This document shows positions 18,579-27,546 of a stretch of DNA of 64,000 nt, piece after piece (positions within the stretch are counted from its first letter, which is position 1; each line of letters opens with the position of its first letter). Source of the DNA: G965250275 sp965250275 (GTDB taxonomy: Bacteria > Pseudomonadota > Alphaproteobacteria > Rhodobacterales > Rhodobacteraceae); contig OZ252297.1 in NCBI GenBank assembly GCA_965250275.1, forward strand, positions 3,038,001 through 3,102,000, in the 5' to 3' direction. The notes beneath the pieces were generated by a model. It ran no database searches and was not told the DNA's origin. It saw only the letters and a list, made by a program, of their open reading frames with translations. Both the position numbers and the translations under genes were made by a program.

Positions 18579-19328
18579 ATGATCCGTGATCTCTGGCTCA
18601 TTGGAATTGGAACCGGCAGTCCGTCCCACGTCACGTTGGAGGGACAGCAGGCGATCCGCGACGCGGACGTTATTCTGGTGCCACAAAAGGGCGAAAAGAA
18701 AGATGAACTGGCGGAAGTTCGGCATCGGATCATCCGCTCCGCGGATAGCCCGGCGCACGTGATCCCGTTCGAGTACCCCACCCGCGACCCGGATCTGCCT
18801 TATCAGACCCGCGTTCACGATTGGCATGACGAGATAGCCCGCCGCTGGCAGGCCGCGCTGGCTGCCACACCCAAAACCGGCCCTGTTGCGTTGCTCGTAT
18901 GGGGGGACCCGTCGCTCTATGACAGCACGATCCGGATCGCCGGGCGCCTCTCCCCGCCCCCGAAGCTGCGTGTCGTTCCGGGGATAACGGCGATCCAGGC
19001 TCTGACCGCGGCGCATGCGTTGCCTCTGAACACTGTGAACGGGCCTGTCCACATCACCACAGGGCGACGCCTGCGGGACTTCGGTTGGCCGCGCGACGCC
19101 GAAACTGTCATCGTGATGCTCGACAGCGAATGCAGCTTTCTGGGGCTGGATATGCCCGATCTGTCCATTTGGTGGGGGGCGTATCTGGGCACAGACGATC
19201 AGGTGCTGTGCAAGGGCCGTGTCGGGGACGTCGGGCAACTTATCGCGCAGAAACGCACCGCTGCGCGATCGACCCACGGCTGGATCATGGACACCTATCT
19301 GCTGCGCAAATCATCGGAAAAAACGTGA
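18579..19328 (+). CDS. cobF: precorrin-6A synthase (deacetylating)
   Basis: This 249-residue methylase converts precorrin-5 to precorrin-6A by C1 methylation and loss of the acetyl group, a reaction of the aerobic pathway. It starts with LIGIGTGSPSHVTL, which replaces the usual GxGPGD of this fold and is typical of CobF, and has LVWGDPSLYDS near 107-117. It is the last gene of the rightward unit, separated from cobA by 85 nt with no recognisable promoter or riboswitch, so it is probably co-transcribed. Confidence 0.93.
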   Translation: MIRDLWLIGIGTGSPSHVTLEGQQAIRDADVILVPQKGEKKDELAEVRHRIIRSADSPAHVIPFEYPTRDPDLPYQTRVHDWHDEIARRWQAALAATPKTGPVALLVWGDPSLYDSTIRIAGRLSPPPKLRVVPGITAIQALTAAHALPLNTVNGPVHITTGRRLRDFGWPRDAETVIVMLDSECSFLGLDMPDLSIWWGAYLGTDDQVLCKGRVGDVGQLIAQKRTAARSTHGWIMDTYLLRKSSEKT

Positions 19329-19373
19329 TTCTGCCGTGGCTTGCGGACCGCAACTGCCCCCCGGCTATCACTG

Positions 19374-20174
19374 CTACAACGTTAAGATCAGCGGGCAATG
19401 GTCCGATACCTCGGGGTCATAAACCACCTGAAAATCCACGACCGCATTCACGCGATTGACCAGCATGTAGTCCGCAAACTTTCCCGGCTTGGTATAGGCC
19501 TTGGTCCTTGTTCCAGGAAAACCACGTGTGGTGACGAGGTCCGTCAACCCGACATCGTTCAAACGGCGCAACGTTTCGCTTCCTGGCTCAACATTGAAGT
19601 CTCCGCAAACGACGATAAGGTCCGAAGGAGCGCTCACCCGCTGGGAAATCCCGATCAGCCGGTCAACCTGATGGCGCCGCGCAGGGGTGTCCATCTTTCC
19701 ATTCAGATCGCGCAGCCCATGCATATGCGTGATGCTCAAGGTCCTCGCGGTGTCATGATCATAGAGCCGCACGCCGTGGGCGCTGCGTGATCTTGGGTGA
19801 TCACCATAACCATCCGGGGCATAGGATTTATGCACGAAGTCCTGCACCTGTCCGATGATCGGGATGGATTTGCGCACGAATGTGGCCAGCCCCCACTGCG
19901 ACGGGACCACCTGATCTTCATCCCACAAAACGCCCTGCGCCGCTGGGCAAAACGTTGCTGCATGATCTGGCAACACGCGGCAAACATCCTGAAAGAAATT
20001 GGCGCGCTGCGGCAGCACATGATCACCGTCCCGATAGGTCAGCCAATCGCGCTTTGTCGCGGGGCTGTGCACGACCTCTTGCAGGCACAAAACATCCGGA
20101 TCGGTCGCCGCAAGATAAGGCAGCAATTCATCACACAGCTTGCCGCCCCACCCATTGAGACACATGATTTTCAT
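19374..20174 (-). CDS. endonuclease/exonuclease/phosphatase family protein
   Basis: This 266-residue protein has the EEP (DNase I-like) fold signatures: LCLQEV near residues 29-34, HMHGLRD mid-protein, CGDFNVEPGS near 189, and SDHCPL near the C-terminus. These supply the Glu, Asp/Asn and catalytic His/Asp that bind metal and cleave phosphoesters. No signal peptide is seen, so it is probably cytoplasmic. The start at 20174 follows a GGGGAG site; the frame can extend to 20219 but that lacks one. The substrate (DNA, RNA or a phospholipid) cannot be told. It is convergent with cobF. Confidence 0.85.
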   Translation of the reverse strand: MKIMCLNGWGGKLCDELLPYLAATDPDVLCLQEVVHSPATKRDWLTYRDGDHVLPQRANFFQDVCRVLPDHAATFCPAAQGVLWDEDQVVPSQWGLATFVRKSIPIIGQVQDFVHKSYAPDGYGDHPRSRSAHGVRLYDHDTARTLSITHMHGLRDLNGKMDTPARRHQVDRLIGISQRVSAPSDLIVVCGDFNVEPGSETLRRLNDVGLTDLVTTRGFPGTRTKAYTKPGKFADYMLVNRVNAVVDFQVVYDPEVSDHCPLILTL

Positions 20175-20231
20175 AGCGCGCTCCCCAAATCCGGACGGTG
20201 GTGCACTGGCAAAGGCCAATGATGTCGCGGC

Positions 20232-21614
20232 TTACCCATTCGGCAAGCTGCGCTGTGCGATGGGCACGATCAGAAGCGTGAGCAAGCTGACGAGGGCAAA
20301 CATCAGCACATAGCTCTGCGTTTCGGCAAGCAGCGCGCTGCAGCCCGCCAGCCCCAGACTGCCGCCAAGCATTTGCATCGTCATGTTGATCCCGCTGGCC
20401 TGAGCGTGTTTGTGCGCCGGAACCGCGTTCATCTGCACCCGTCTGACCGGAATGGCGATGCTTGGCATCGATGCGCCCCAGAGGATCAGCGGTATGAGCG
20501 CCAAGACATAACTCTGTTGGAGGGTCGACGCTGCAAACAACAGGATCGCAACTCCGTGCACTGTCACACCCCGCACAAGGGTGCGGCGCGACCCGATGCG
20601 ATCTGTCGATTTGCCGATTTGCACCGATGTGACAAGTGTCGGCAGGATCGCCAGAGAAACAGCGGCTCCGGACAGGATCGGAGAGATGCCGAGCACGGTC
20701 TGAAAATATTGTGCCGCGAACACGAAGACCGCAATTTTTTCGAGCTGAAAGATCGCGAAAATGGCAACGCCACCGCCATAGGCCGGAATCCTGAGCAGCG
20801 ACAGATCCAGCAAGGGCGCGGGATGGCTCAGTTCCCGATGCAAAAACAGGGCCAGCATCAGGAGCGACCCGACAATCAAGCCAAGCGTCGGAGGTGACAT
20901 CCACCCCCAGGACGGGCCTTGCATGACAAAGGTCACAAGGCTGAATAAACCCAGCACCAGCAGGACCGGTCCGGCAACCTCCAGACCTGTGGTCTTGCCC
21001 TGTGCCTTGGGTTTTTGCGCATCGTATGAGGGCGACCAGACAATCCACAGCAAAACCACAATGCCCAGCACGATGGGAATGCCGATCCAGAAAATCATCC
21101 GCCACGACACTGCTTCGGTCAGCAAACCACCAACAAGTGGGCCAGACGCCATGAAAATCCCGCCAACGGTCGTCTGGTAGCCAAAGGCCACACCACGCTT
21201 TTCGGGCGCGAAGGCCGATGTGATCAGGGCAATCGAAGTGGGGAAAATCAATGCTGCGGCGATGCCCTGCAGTGCGCGTGCCCCAATCAGAGTTGCACCA
21301 TTCGGAGCGAGCGCCGCCAACAGAGACGCTCCGGCAAAGAGCACGGCGCCCGTTGAAAAATAGACGCGCCTGCTGAAATGGTCCCCAAAGCGGCCAGCAA
21401 TCGCAACTGAGCAGGTGAAGCTGAGCAAGTACGCGTTTACCACCCAATGGGCCGCCGAAACGGAGAGTCCAAGGTCTTTGGCAATTGTCGGCAATGAAAC
21501 GGAGACGGCCGTTTCATCCAACACGATCAGCCCGAGGACTGCGCTCATCGCGCCCAGCAGCCACCATTGTCTGTGTTCTTCGGCCACCACGTACGCGACT
21601 CTCGCAGGTTGCAA
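20232..21614 (-). CDS. MFS drug-exporter-type transporter (DHA2-like)
   Basis: This 460-residue polytopic protein has the DHA2 opening LDETAVSVSLPTIAKDL after the first membrane segment and a GRFGDHFSRR loop typical of the MFS 2-3 loop. Hydrophobic segments continue to the C-terminus, consistent with about 14 helices. Such proteins use the proton gradient to export drugs or toxic metabolites across the inner membrane. It lies 57 nt upstream of the endonuclease gene on the same strand and may share its transcript. Substrate unknown. Confidence 0.88.
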   Translation of the reverse strand: MQPARVAYVVAEEHRQWWLLGAMSAVLGLIVLDETAVSVSLPTIAKDLGLSVSAAHWVVNAYLLSFTCSVAIAGRFGDHFSRRVYFSTGAVLFAGASLLAALAPNGATLIGARALQGIAAALIFPTSIALITSAFAPEKRGVAFGYQTTVGGIFMASGPLVGGLLTEAVSWRMIFWIGIPIVLGIVVLLWIVWSPSYDAQKPKAQGKTTGLEVAGPVLLVLGLFSLVTFVMQGPSWGWMSPPTLGLIVGSLLMLALFLHRELSHPAPLLDLSLLRIPAYGGGVAIFAIFQLEKIAVFVFAAQYFQTVLGISPILSGAAVSLAILPTLVTSVQIGKSTDRIGSRRTLVRGVTVHGVAILLFAASTLQQSYVLALIPLILWGASMPSIAIPVRRVQMNAVPAHKHAQASGINMTMQMLGGSLGLAGCSALLAETQSYVLMFALVSLLTLLIVPIAQRSLPNG

Positions 21615-21773
21615 CGCCCTCCGGGTCAGGACGCACGACCCACCCTAGCTTGCGTTGCGACGTGCGTATAGCAGCCCCGGCGCAGTGCGAATTTGTCACG
21701 TCGGCATGCTAATCAAAGCCGCGTCCGCGCCGACGGCATCATTCTGCCATGTTTTGCTGCTTGATGCCCGGCT

Positions 21774-22247
21774 ATGGAACAGACCACCAACCCTCAGGCA
21801 CCGCGCGCGCCCGTTCCCTTGCAGAGATGGGGCGTCTGGGCTGTCATCGTTGGTGCGCTTGCGCTGGTACTTGTCTTTGTTCAGATCATTGGTCCCACAT
21901 TCGAAACCCGGCCATCCGTCGCGCAACAGGTGGGAGAAATTGCCGGGGAGATCAGGCGGAATGCCTGGCGCTCTTTCTTCGGGCTGCCACGTCCCGAACC
22001 CGAAATCAGTGCAGTCCCCGTCTGGACCTATCTCGCGATTGCCACACCCATCCTTGGGGTCTGCGCCATTCTTCTGTCCTTGATCTCCGGGCTGCGGCAC
22101 GAGAACCGGCGCTATTTGGTTTATGGGTTCAGCCTGGGGGCTTCGGCGATCGTCTTTCAGTTTTTCTGGTGGGTGGCCTTGCTGGTCGCCGGTGTGGTGC
22201 TGCTGGTCGCCATTATCGAGAATATCGATGACATCTTCAGTTTCTGA
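21774..22247 (+). CDS. hypothetical inner-membrane protein
   Basis: This 157-residue protein is not recognised as a named family. Three hydrophobic segments are visible, at about residues 19-41, 86-107 and 117-144, with a charged linker at 43-80 that contains a PRPEPE stretch. It stands alone on the + strand between two leftward genes, 160 nt from the MFS start, so it has its own promoter. Conserved small membrane proteins of this style are common in Rhodobacterales; no function is inferred. Confidence 0.65.
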   Translation: MEQTTNPQAPRAPVPLQRWGVWAVIVGALALVLVFVQIIGPTFETRPSVAQQVGEIAGEIRRNAWRSFFGLPRPEPEISAVPVWTYLAIATPILGVCAILLSLISGLRHENRRYLVYGFSLGASAIVFQFFWWVALLVAGVVLLVAIIENIDDIFSF

Positions 22248-22257
22248 GCGTCGTGGC

Positions 22258-23178
22258 TCAGCCACCCAACGCCTTGACCGCCCGCACGCGATCGTCCAGC
22301 TGCGCGGCAAGTAGGTCGACAAAGGCCAGCGCCTGCCGTGACAGATGTTCGCGCCCGGCTGCGATCACCGTCACGAAATAGGTCAGATCCTGTATGATCG
22401 GGCGGAACACCACGCCGCCCATCTGGACCGCCTGTTCGGCCGAAAACGGATCGGCAATGGCCAACACTTCGGCCTCGCGGACCAGCGCCGCGGCCAGCGG
22501 CAGGTTAGCAACCGACAGACGGGATCGCTCCCTGAGTTTGTCCGAGAGTGACGGGTCAATGGACATCATCGAATCCGGATAGGTGCCGCCGAAGGTGACA
22601 AACGTCTCTGTCTCCGCCAGATCCTCCAAATCGACGGGCCCGTATTCATCGGCCTGCGGATGCGCGTCCGGCATGAGACAGACATAGGGAGCTGAGGTCT
22701 GATAGAGTTTGCGGACTCCTTCGTAGTCCGGTTCGCGCCCGACGATCCCCAGATCAAGCTGATGGGTTTGCACCGCATCCAGGATGGCCGGGGTGTTGCG
22801 GGTCTGAACCACGAAACGAATATCTTCGGACTCGCGATAGAGCTGACCAATCGCCTTGGGGAGCTCTATCGTGGCGATCGACTGGATCGTCCCAATTGAT
22901 ATTGTTCCGCCCTGAGCGGTTCGAATGGACCTGGCGAGGTCCTCAAGCCGGCCCATGCCCAGAAACATACCCTCGACGCCGTCGTAGAAATTTCGCCCTT
23001 CCACCGTGGGGGTCAGCCCGCGCCCCACACGGACAAACAACGGAAACCCGACGGACCGCTCCAGATCAGCCACCAGCCGGCTGACGCTGGGCTGTGAGAT
23101 GTGCATGATCCGGGCCGCCTCGGTGATCGAACCGCAGCGGACAGTGGCGCGAAACGCTTCCAGCTGGCGAAAATTCAT
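22258..23178 (-). CDS. LysR-family transcriptional regulator
   Basis: This 306-residue protein has an N-terminal winged HTH (residues 3-62) with the LTTR pattern FRQLEAFRATV..GSITEAAR and SQPSVSRLVADLE. A periplasmic-binding-like effector domain follows from about residue 90. The ATG at 23178 is preferred over the TTG at 23181, with a GAGG site upstream. It is the last gene in the leftward TRAP/IclR group, 109 nt after iclR, and probably senses a substrate of the TRAP/GMC module. A dyad in its leader may be its own operator. Confidence 0.9.
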   Translation of the reverse strand: MNFRQLEAFRATVRCGSITEAARIMHISQPSVSRLVADLERSVGFPLFVRVGRGLTPTVEGRNFYDGVEGMFLGMGRLEDLARSIRTAQGGTISIGTIQSIATIELPKAIGQLYRESEDIRFVVQTRNTPAILDAVQTHQLDLGIVGREPDYEGVRKLYQTSAPYVCLMPDAHPQADEYGPVDLEDLAETETFVTFGGTYPDSMMSIDPSLSDKLRERSRLSVANLPLAAALVREAEVLAIADPFSAEQAVQMGGVVFRPIIQDLTYFVTVIAAGREHLSRQALAFVDLLAAQLDDRVRAVKALGG

Positions 23179-23195
23179 CAACCTGCCTCATTCGG

Positions 23196-23214
23196 AATCT
23201 GAGGCTTTCAGATT
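23196..23214. promoter_or_regulatory. candidate LysR autoregulatory dyad
   Basis: A perfect 7 bp inverted repeat, AATCTGA (23196-23202) and TCAGATT (23208-23214) with a 5 nt centre, lies 18 nt upstream of the lysR ATG. It contains T-N11-A spacings expected of LTTR boxes. Assignment to this regulator is inference from position. Confidence 0.45.
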
Positions 23215-23287
23215 AATTGATCCAATGCACGTATGTATAGGGCATGCATTCGACGCCAGAGCCCTCTGGTCTTCGAAGCGCCATTTG

Positions 23288-24067
23288 TCAGGTGCTGTAA
23301 AGGCTGGCGAGCCTTGCGGCCGCTCCTTTCAGCCTGTCCCGAAAGGCCACAACACCGGCCAGCGAATGGCGCTGGACCGGCGCATGCACCGAGAGCGTGG
23401 CCATCAAACGCCCTTCGGGATCCTCAATCGGTACGGCAATGGCAGTCATGCCCGCCATGAACTCTTCGTCGTCGGTGGAATATCCCCTGAGCCGTGTCGC
23501 CTCCAGCTCCTCGCGGAGCTGATCGGGGTCGGTCATGGTTCTGTCGGTATGGGCTTCCAGCGGACGCGCGCTCAAAATGCCGGACAGCACGCTGGGACGC
23601 AGAGTTGACAGGTACATCTTGCCACTGGCCGTACAATGAAAAGGCACTTGTGTTCCGATCGGAAGCTGAATGCGCAACGGCCATTTGGTCTCCACCCGGT
23701 CAAGGTAAGTCATCCCTTCGCGGTCTGGCGTGGCGAGGTTACAGGTCTCGCCCAGTTCCTCCGCAATGGCATTCAGGATCGCCAGGCGCGCAGTGCGCAG
23801 ATGCTCGGATGACATAACCGTCACGGCCAGACGGCGCAATTGCGGTCCAGGACCATAGGAACGCCCGTCCAGATCGCGTTGCAGATACCCTTCGGATTCG
23901 GCGGTTTGCAACAACCGGTGGATGGTGGGTTTGGGCAACCCGATGGTTTCCACAAGATGTGAGGGCTTCACCGGGACGCCTTGACGCGCCACCTCTGCAA
24001 GGAGGGCCAGCAACCTCAGATTGGTTGGGATCTGTGCCGGTTTCTGGCTCCTCGCATCATCTGGCAT
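23288..24067 (-). CDS. IclR-family transcriptional regulator
   Basis: This 259-residue protein has a winged HTH at residues about 13-75 (PVKPSHLVETIGLPKPTIHRLL) and the C-terminal IclR effector domain with the HCTASGKMYL segment near 143-152 and a GYSTDDEEF loop near 193. The gene starts 12 nt after dctM ends, so it is very likely in the TRAP operon. A role as repressor or activator of that operon and the divergent GMC gene is inferred from this linkage. Confidence 0.92.
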   Translation of the reverse strand: MPDDARSQKPAQIPTNLRLLALLAEVARQGVPVKPSHLVETIGLPKPTIHRLLQTAESEGYLQRDLDGRSYGPGPQLRRLAVTVMSSEHLRTARLAILNAIAEELGETCNLATPDREGMTYLDRVETKWPLRIQLPIGTQVPFHCTASGKMYLSTLRPSVLSGILSARPLEAHTDRTMTDPDQLREELEATRLRGYSTDDEEFMAGMTAIAVPIEDPEGRLMATLSVHAPVQRHSLAGVVAFRDRLKGAAARLASLYST

Positions 24068-24079
24068 CGGCGCATCATC

Positions 24080-25438
24080 TTACCTGTTGGGCAGCAGCAT
24101 CAACGCCAGATCGGGCACCAGAGACACCAGGAACCAGACCGAGATCAGCGCTGCAAGATAGGGCACCGTATAGCGGAGCAACCGGAAATAGGGAACGCCG
24201 GTTACGCCAGACGCCACATAGAGGTTCAACCCGTAAGGCGGTGTGATGAATCCAATCGACGCGCCCACCAGGAAGATCACCGAGAAGTGGATCGGATCGA
24301 TGCCAACGGATGCCGCAATCGGGGCCAGAATGGGCGCCAGAATAATCGTCACCGGCAAGCTTTCCAGAACCATGCCCGAGAAGAAAACGATCATCATCGA
24401 GGTGAACAGAACTGCGTGATAGCCGCCCATCGACGTGACGAAATCTCCGATGGTTTGCTGCGCGCCCAGCAGCGAGAGGATTTGCTGCATGACCACAGAT
24501 ATCGCGATCAGCGGCGCCAGAATCCCTGTGATCTGTGCAGACCGCACGACAATTGAGGGGATTTGAGGGATCGTGAAGCCTTCGACAACGAACATCTCGG
24601 CAAAGCTCTTCTCGACGACGGGTTTGTCGCGCGAGGACCCCAGGATCCGGTTGAGCGGGTAGCTGATCAGGCCGGCGATCACACAGAACCCAACTGTCAC
24701 GCCCGCCGCCTCGGTGGGAGAGAACTTGCCGGTGTAGATGCCCCACAGCACAAGGCCGATGGCGAAAAAGCCCAGCCACGCGCCGAATGCCGTTTTCAGA
24801 ACACGGTTCAGCTGCAGCGGGATCAGATACCCCCAGCCGTTGATCCGGCAGATGATCCAGCAGGCAAACTGCATGCCGAAAACCATCAGCGCGCCGGGCA
24901 AGATGCCCGCGACGAAGAGGTCCGAGATTGGCAGGTTCATCAGGAACCCGTAGACGATAAAGATGATCGAGGGTGGGATGATGATCCCCACGGTGCCGCC
25001 CGCCGCCGCAGTGGCCGCCGAGAACCGCTCGTCATATCCGCCTTTCACCATTTCGGGGTGCAGCATCGACCCGATGGTCGCGGTGGTCGCTGAGTTCGAC
25101 CCCGAGATGGCCGCGAAGAGGCCGCAGGCCCCCAGCGAGGCCATGGCCAGACCGCCCCGTAACCACCCAAGACAGGCGTAGGCAAAATCGCTCAGCCTTC
25201 GCGCAATGCCGGATTGGTTGATCAGGTCACCCGTCAGAATGAACAGCGGCATCGCCAGCAGCGCGAAGCCCTTGTTGAAAACGTTGAGCAGTTCCGCGCC
25301 CATGTTGTCGAGCGTCAGGCCCAGCACAAACGAACAGCCGATCACCCAATAGGCAATCACCAGCAGAACCGGCACGCCAAGCATGAACAGAAACGTGACG
25401 CCAAGAGAAATGAGTGTAACCCATGTACCGTCCGTCAT
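24080..25438 (-). CDS. TRAP transporter large permease (DctM type)
   Basis: This 452-residue inner-membrane protein has the many hydrophobic helices of the DctM/ion-transporter superfamily. PLFILTGDLINQSG near residues 55-68 and SGSNSATTATIG near 112-123 are typical DctM blocks. It forms the main sodium-driven channel of a TRAP uptake system with DctQ. The ATG at 25438 overlaps the dctQ stop by one base; a GTG one codon earlier is also possible. Substrate is unknown; the GMC neighbour suggests an alcohol or related compound. Confidence 0.92.
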   Translation of the reverse strand: MTDGTWVTLISLGVTFLFMLGVPVLLVIAYWVIGCSFVLGLTLDNMGAELLNVFNKGFALLAMPLFILTGDLINQSGIARRLSDFAYACLGWLRGGLAMASLGACGLFAAISGSNSATTATIGSMLHPEMVKGGYDERFSAATAAAGGTVGIIIPPSIIFIVYGFLMNLPISDLFVAGILPGALMVFGMQFACWIICRINGWGYLIPLQLNRVLKTAFGAWLGFFAIGLVLWGIYTGKFSPTEAAGVTVGFCVIAGLISYPLNRILGSSRDKPVVEKSFAEMFVVEGFTIPQIPSIVVRSAQITGILAPLIAISVVMQQILSLLGAQQTIGDFVTSMGGYHAVLFTSMMIVFFSGMVLESLPVTIILAPILAPIAASVGIDPIHFSVIFLVGASIGFITPPYGLNLYVASGVTGVPYFRLLRYTVPYLAALISVWFLVSLVPDLALMLLPNR

Positions 25439-26106
25439 CACACATCCCCCCCGATAACAGCCTGTCGGATCAGCGGGTCCCCGCTGCGCCAGTTTTTGAT
25501 GTCATCACCGAGGTTCTCCAGAACCCGAGCGCTCATCAGCAAGAAAGACAGGGGCGCGGTGATCAGGAACCACCACTGCATGACATTGTCCGTGCCGAGC
25601 ACGATCTGAAAGTTCGACGCCGACAGCGCCGTCACCCGCGTCGTAGTGACCAGGACAATGACCGAGAATCCGAACCACAGAACCGCGTCCAGACACAGAC
25701 AGGCCATCTGCCCCCACCGGGGCATGACCGCGCGAAACTCTGCAAAACTGAGATGGGTCCGCAGCCGCACATTAAAGGCAGCGCCCGACCACGCCATGAT
25801 CATGAACAGCAAGGGAGGAATGGTCGTGGACCATGGCTGTTGGTTCGAAAAGACGAAGCGGTCGATCACGCCCCAGAAAATGATGAACGCAATGGCCAGA
25901 TAGCTCCAGACCATGATGGTGCGTTCCAGATGTCGGTCCAGAAGCGGGACCAGCCGGTAAATCCAGAGGACGAGGAGACCGCCGATCGCGGTTGCGAACA
26001 CCCCAACGATCCAAGCTGCATCTGATTGCAGCGCATTTCGGATCTCGTAGCTGTCCTGCGTTGCAAAGGCTGCAAAGATCGCACCAATGTCCGACCACAT
26101 CGTCAT
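25438..26106 (-). CDS. TRAP transporter small permease (DctQ type)
   Basis: This 222-residue protein has about four hydrophobic segments, fitting DctQ, the small membrane partner of the TRAP large permease. A GAAFNVRLRTHLS stretch after the second segment matches the usual loop. The ATG at 26106 follows a GGAGGGGA-type site. It lies 98 nt after dctP, a gap that holds a strong stem-loop, and overlaps dctM. Confidence 0.88.
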   Translation of the reverse strand: MTMWSDIGAIFAAFATQDSYEIRNALQSDAAWIVGVFATAIGGLLVLWIYRLVPLLDRHLERTIMVWSYLAIAFIIFWGVIDRFVFSNQQPWSTTIPPLLFMIMAWSGAAFNVRLRTHLSFAEFRAVMPRWGQMACLCLDAVLWFGFSVIVLVTTTRVTALSASNFQIVLGTDNVMQWWFLITAPLSFLLMSARVLENLGDDIKNWRSGDPLIRQAVIGGDV

Positions 26107-26162
26107 CTGTCCCCTCCCACTCGCCCGGACGTGACAACTCTGGCCACGCCAAGGTTATTGAA

Positions 26163-26185
26163 CCGGCGCTTATCCTGCGCGCCGG
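26163..26185 (-). other. stem-loop between dctP and dctQ
   Basis: A perfect 7 bp inverted repeat, CCGGCGC (26163-26169) and GCGCCGG (26179-26185) with a 9 nt loop, lies 20 nt after the dctP stop. No T run follows in the transcribed direction, so it is more likely an mRNA-stabilising or attenuating structure than a full terminator. Confidence 0.5.
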
Positions 26186-26204
26186 GTCCAGTTCTTAGAT
26201 GGTA

Positions 26205-27437
26205 TCAGGCTTTCCACCACCGGCGTGGCTCGACATTCTCCGGCTTCATGTCCGCAGGGACCTGACGCGCGATGTCGTAGATTTCCTGATACGTGTCGAT
26301 GCCACCGGCCCACTTGTTCAGCCGGTCGCGCCACTGCTCCCACAGCTGAGGCTGGAACTCGGGCGAACACATCTCTTCGGCCATTTTGATCTGATCTTCG
26401 GCCAGGAAGGCATTGCGGACGTTGTTTTCCGCAAAGATCGTGCCGGGCAACTGTGGATCCGACTGACCAACGGTCTTCACCAGTGCGGCCTCGTTCGCAG
26501 CCTGCACATGGGTCTGTGCCCAGTAGGCGGATTCCATGACAGCGTCCTGCAAATATCCATCAAGGCTGTCAAAGACCGATGCGGACATCGAGGTGTGTTC
26601 CGTGCCGCAGAAGAACTTCAGGTCGACGGATTGGGACACAACCGGGGACATGTTGGCATAAGCCACGGCAGAGGCCCAGGTCTCGGCACCGTCGATCAGG
26701 CCCTGCTTCAGGCCATCGAGCGTTTCTTCCCAGGCAATTGGCACCGGGTTGAGGTTCAGCGCCTGCATTGCGATCCGGCCCAATTGGGTGCCGGTCACGC
26801 GGTTCTTGGTGCCGAAGAGCTCTTCCAGCTTTGTCACGGTCGGCTTGTCTTCCCAACCCAGACCAAGCTGAATCCCGCGCAGTTCGCAGTGGCTGAACAG
26901 GAATTTCAGGCCATGCCGCTTCTCCAGCGGCTCGCGGAGGATGCGCTGGGAGTCGGGGCTATAGAGGAAGTGATACTGCGAGGCCCGACCCGGGAACATG
27001 TAGGCATAGTCCAGAACGTTCAGGTACGGCGCACCGCCGGCCGAGTTCTGGGTGGATGCCGCATAGATATCGACGATTCCCTGCTGGGTTTTTTCAACGC
27101 AGGAAGTCTGGCCACAGATCTGGTTGTTGCCGATGAACTCGATCCGGATTTCGCCGTCGGTCCGGCTCTCGACGTCACGCGCGAACTCCAAAGCGCCTGC
27201 GCGTTCGATCAGCAGGTTTTGGTCGTTAAACCCCGATGCGCCGAACTTCAGGTTGAACTTCGCGGGCTTGGCGAATCGCTTTTCGTAGGTTGATTCCGCC
27301 GCACTGGCCAGATTCGCGAGGCTCATCGCTCCTCCGAAGCCTCCCGCAGCCAGCAAGGTCGAGCTCAGCCCGTAACGTCCCGCAACTCTGAACAAATCCC
27401 GCCGGGAAATGTGACTTAGTTTGTCTTTGATTCTCAT
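26205..27437 (-). CDS. TRAP substrate-binding protein, Tat-exported (DctP family)
   Basis: This 410-residue periplasmic binding protein begins with a twin-arginine signal (SRRDLF at residues 11-16, then a hydrophobic stretch ending near ANLASAAE). The mature part is a DctP-type domain with VEKTQQGIVDIYAAS near 115-129 and an NLNPVPI segment near 228. Tat export suggests folding in the cytoplasm, as in some TRAP proteins. A GGGAGAGAG site precedes the ATG. It is the promoter-proximal gene of the operon and diverges from the GMC gene. Confidence 0.9.
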   Translation of the reverse strand: MRIKDKLSHISRRDLFRVAGRYGLSSTLLAAGGFGGAMSLANLASAAESTYEKRFAKPAKFNLKFGASGFNDQNLLIERAGALEFARDVESRTDGEIRIEFIGNNQICGQTSCVEKTQQGIVDIYAASTQNSAGGAPYLNVLDYAYMFPGRASQYHFLYSPDSQRILREPLEKRHGLKFLFSHCELRGIQLGLGWEDKPTVTKLEELFGTKNRVTGTQLGRIAMQALNLNPVPIAWEETLDGLKQGLIDGAETWASAVAYANMSPVVSQSVDLKFFCGTEHTSMSASVFDSLDGYLQDAVMESAYWAQTHVQAANEAALVKTVGQSDPQLPGTIFAENNVRNAFLAEDQIKMAEEMCSPEFQPQLWEQWRDRLNKWAGGIDTYQEIYDIARQVPADMKPENVEPRRWWKA

Positions 27438-27469
27438 TCTCTCTCTCCCTAGAAGTCAATTATTGAGAC

Positions 27470-27487
27470 ATTTTGTTTCGAAAATGC
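27470..27487. promoter_or_regulatory. candidate operator in the divergent dctP/GMC promoter
   Basis: An inverted repeat, CATTTT (27470-27475) and AAAATG (27482-27487) around GTTTCG, lies in the 109 nt AT-rich gap between divergent start codons. It is a plausible site for the linked IclR or LysR regulator to control both directions. No experimental consensus was matched. Confidence 0.35.
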
Positions 27488-27546
27488 TAGCTTGCTTTGC
27501 ACAATCTGCATAGAATTTTTTTCAACACAGGGCTGGAGGACGAAGG

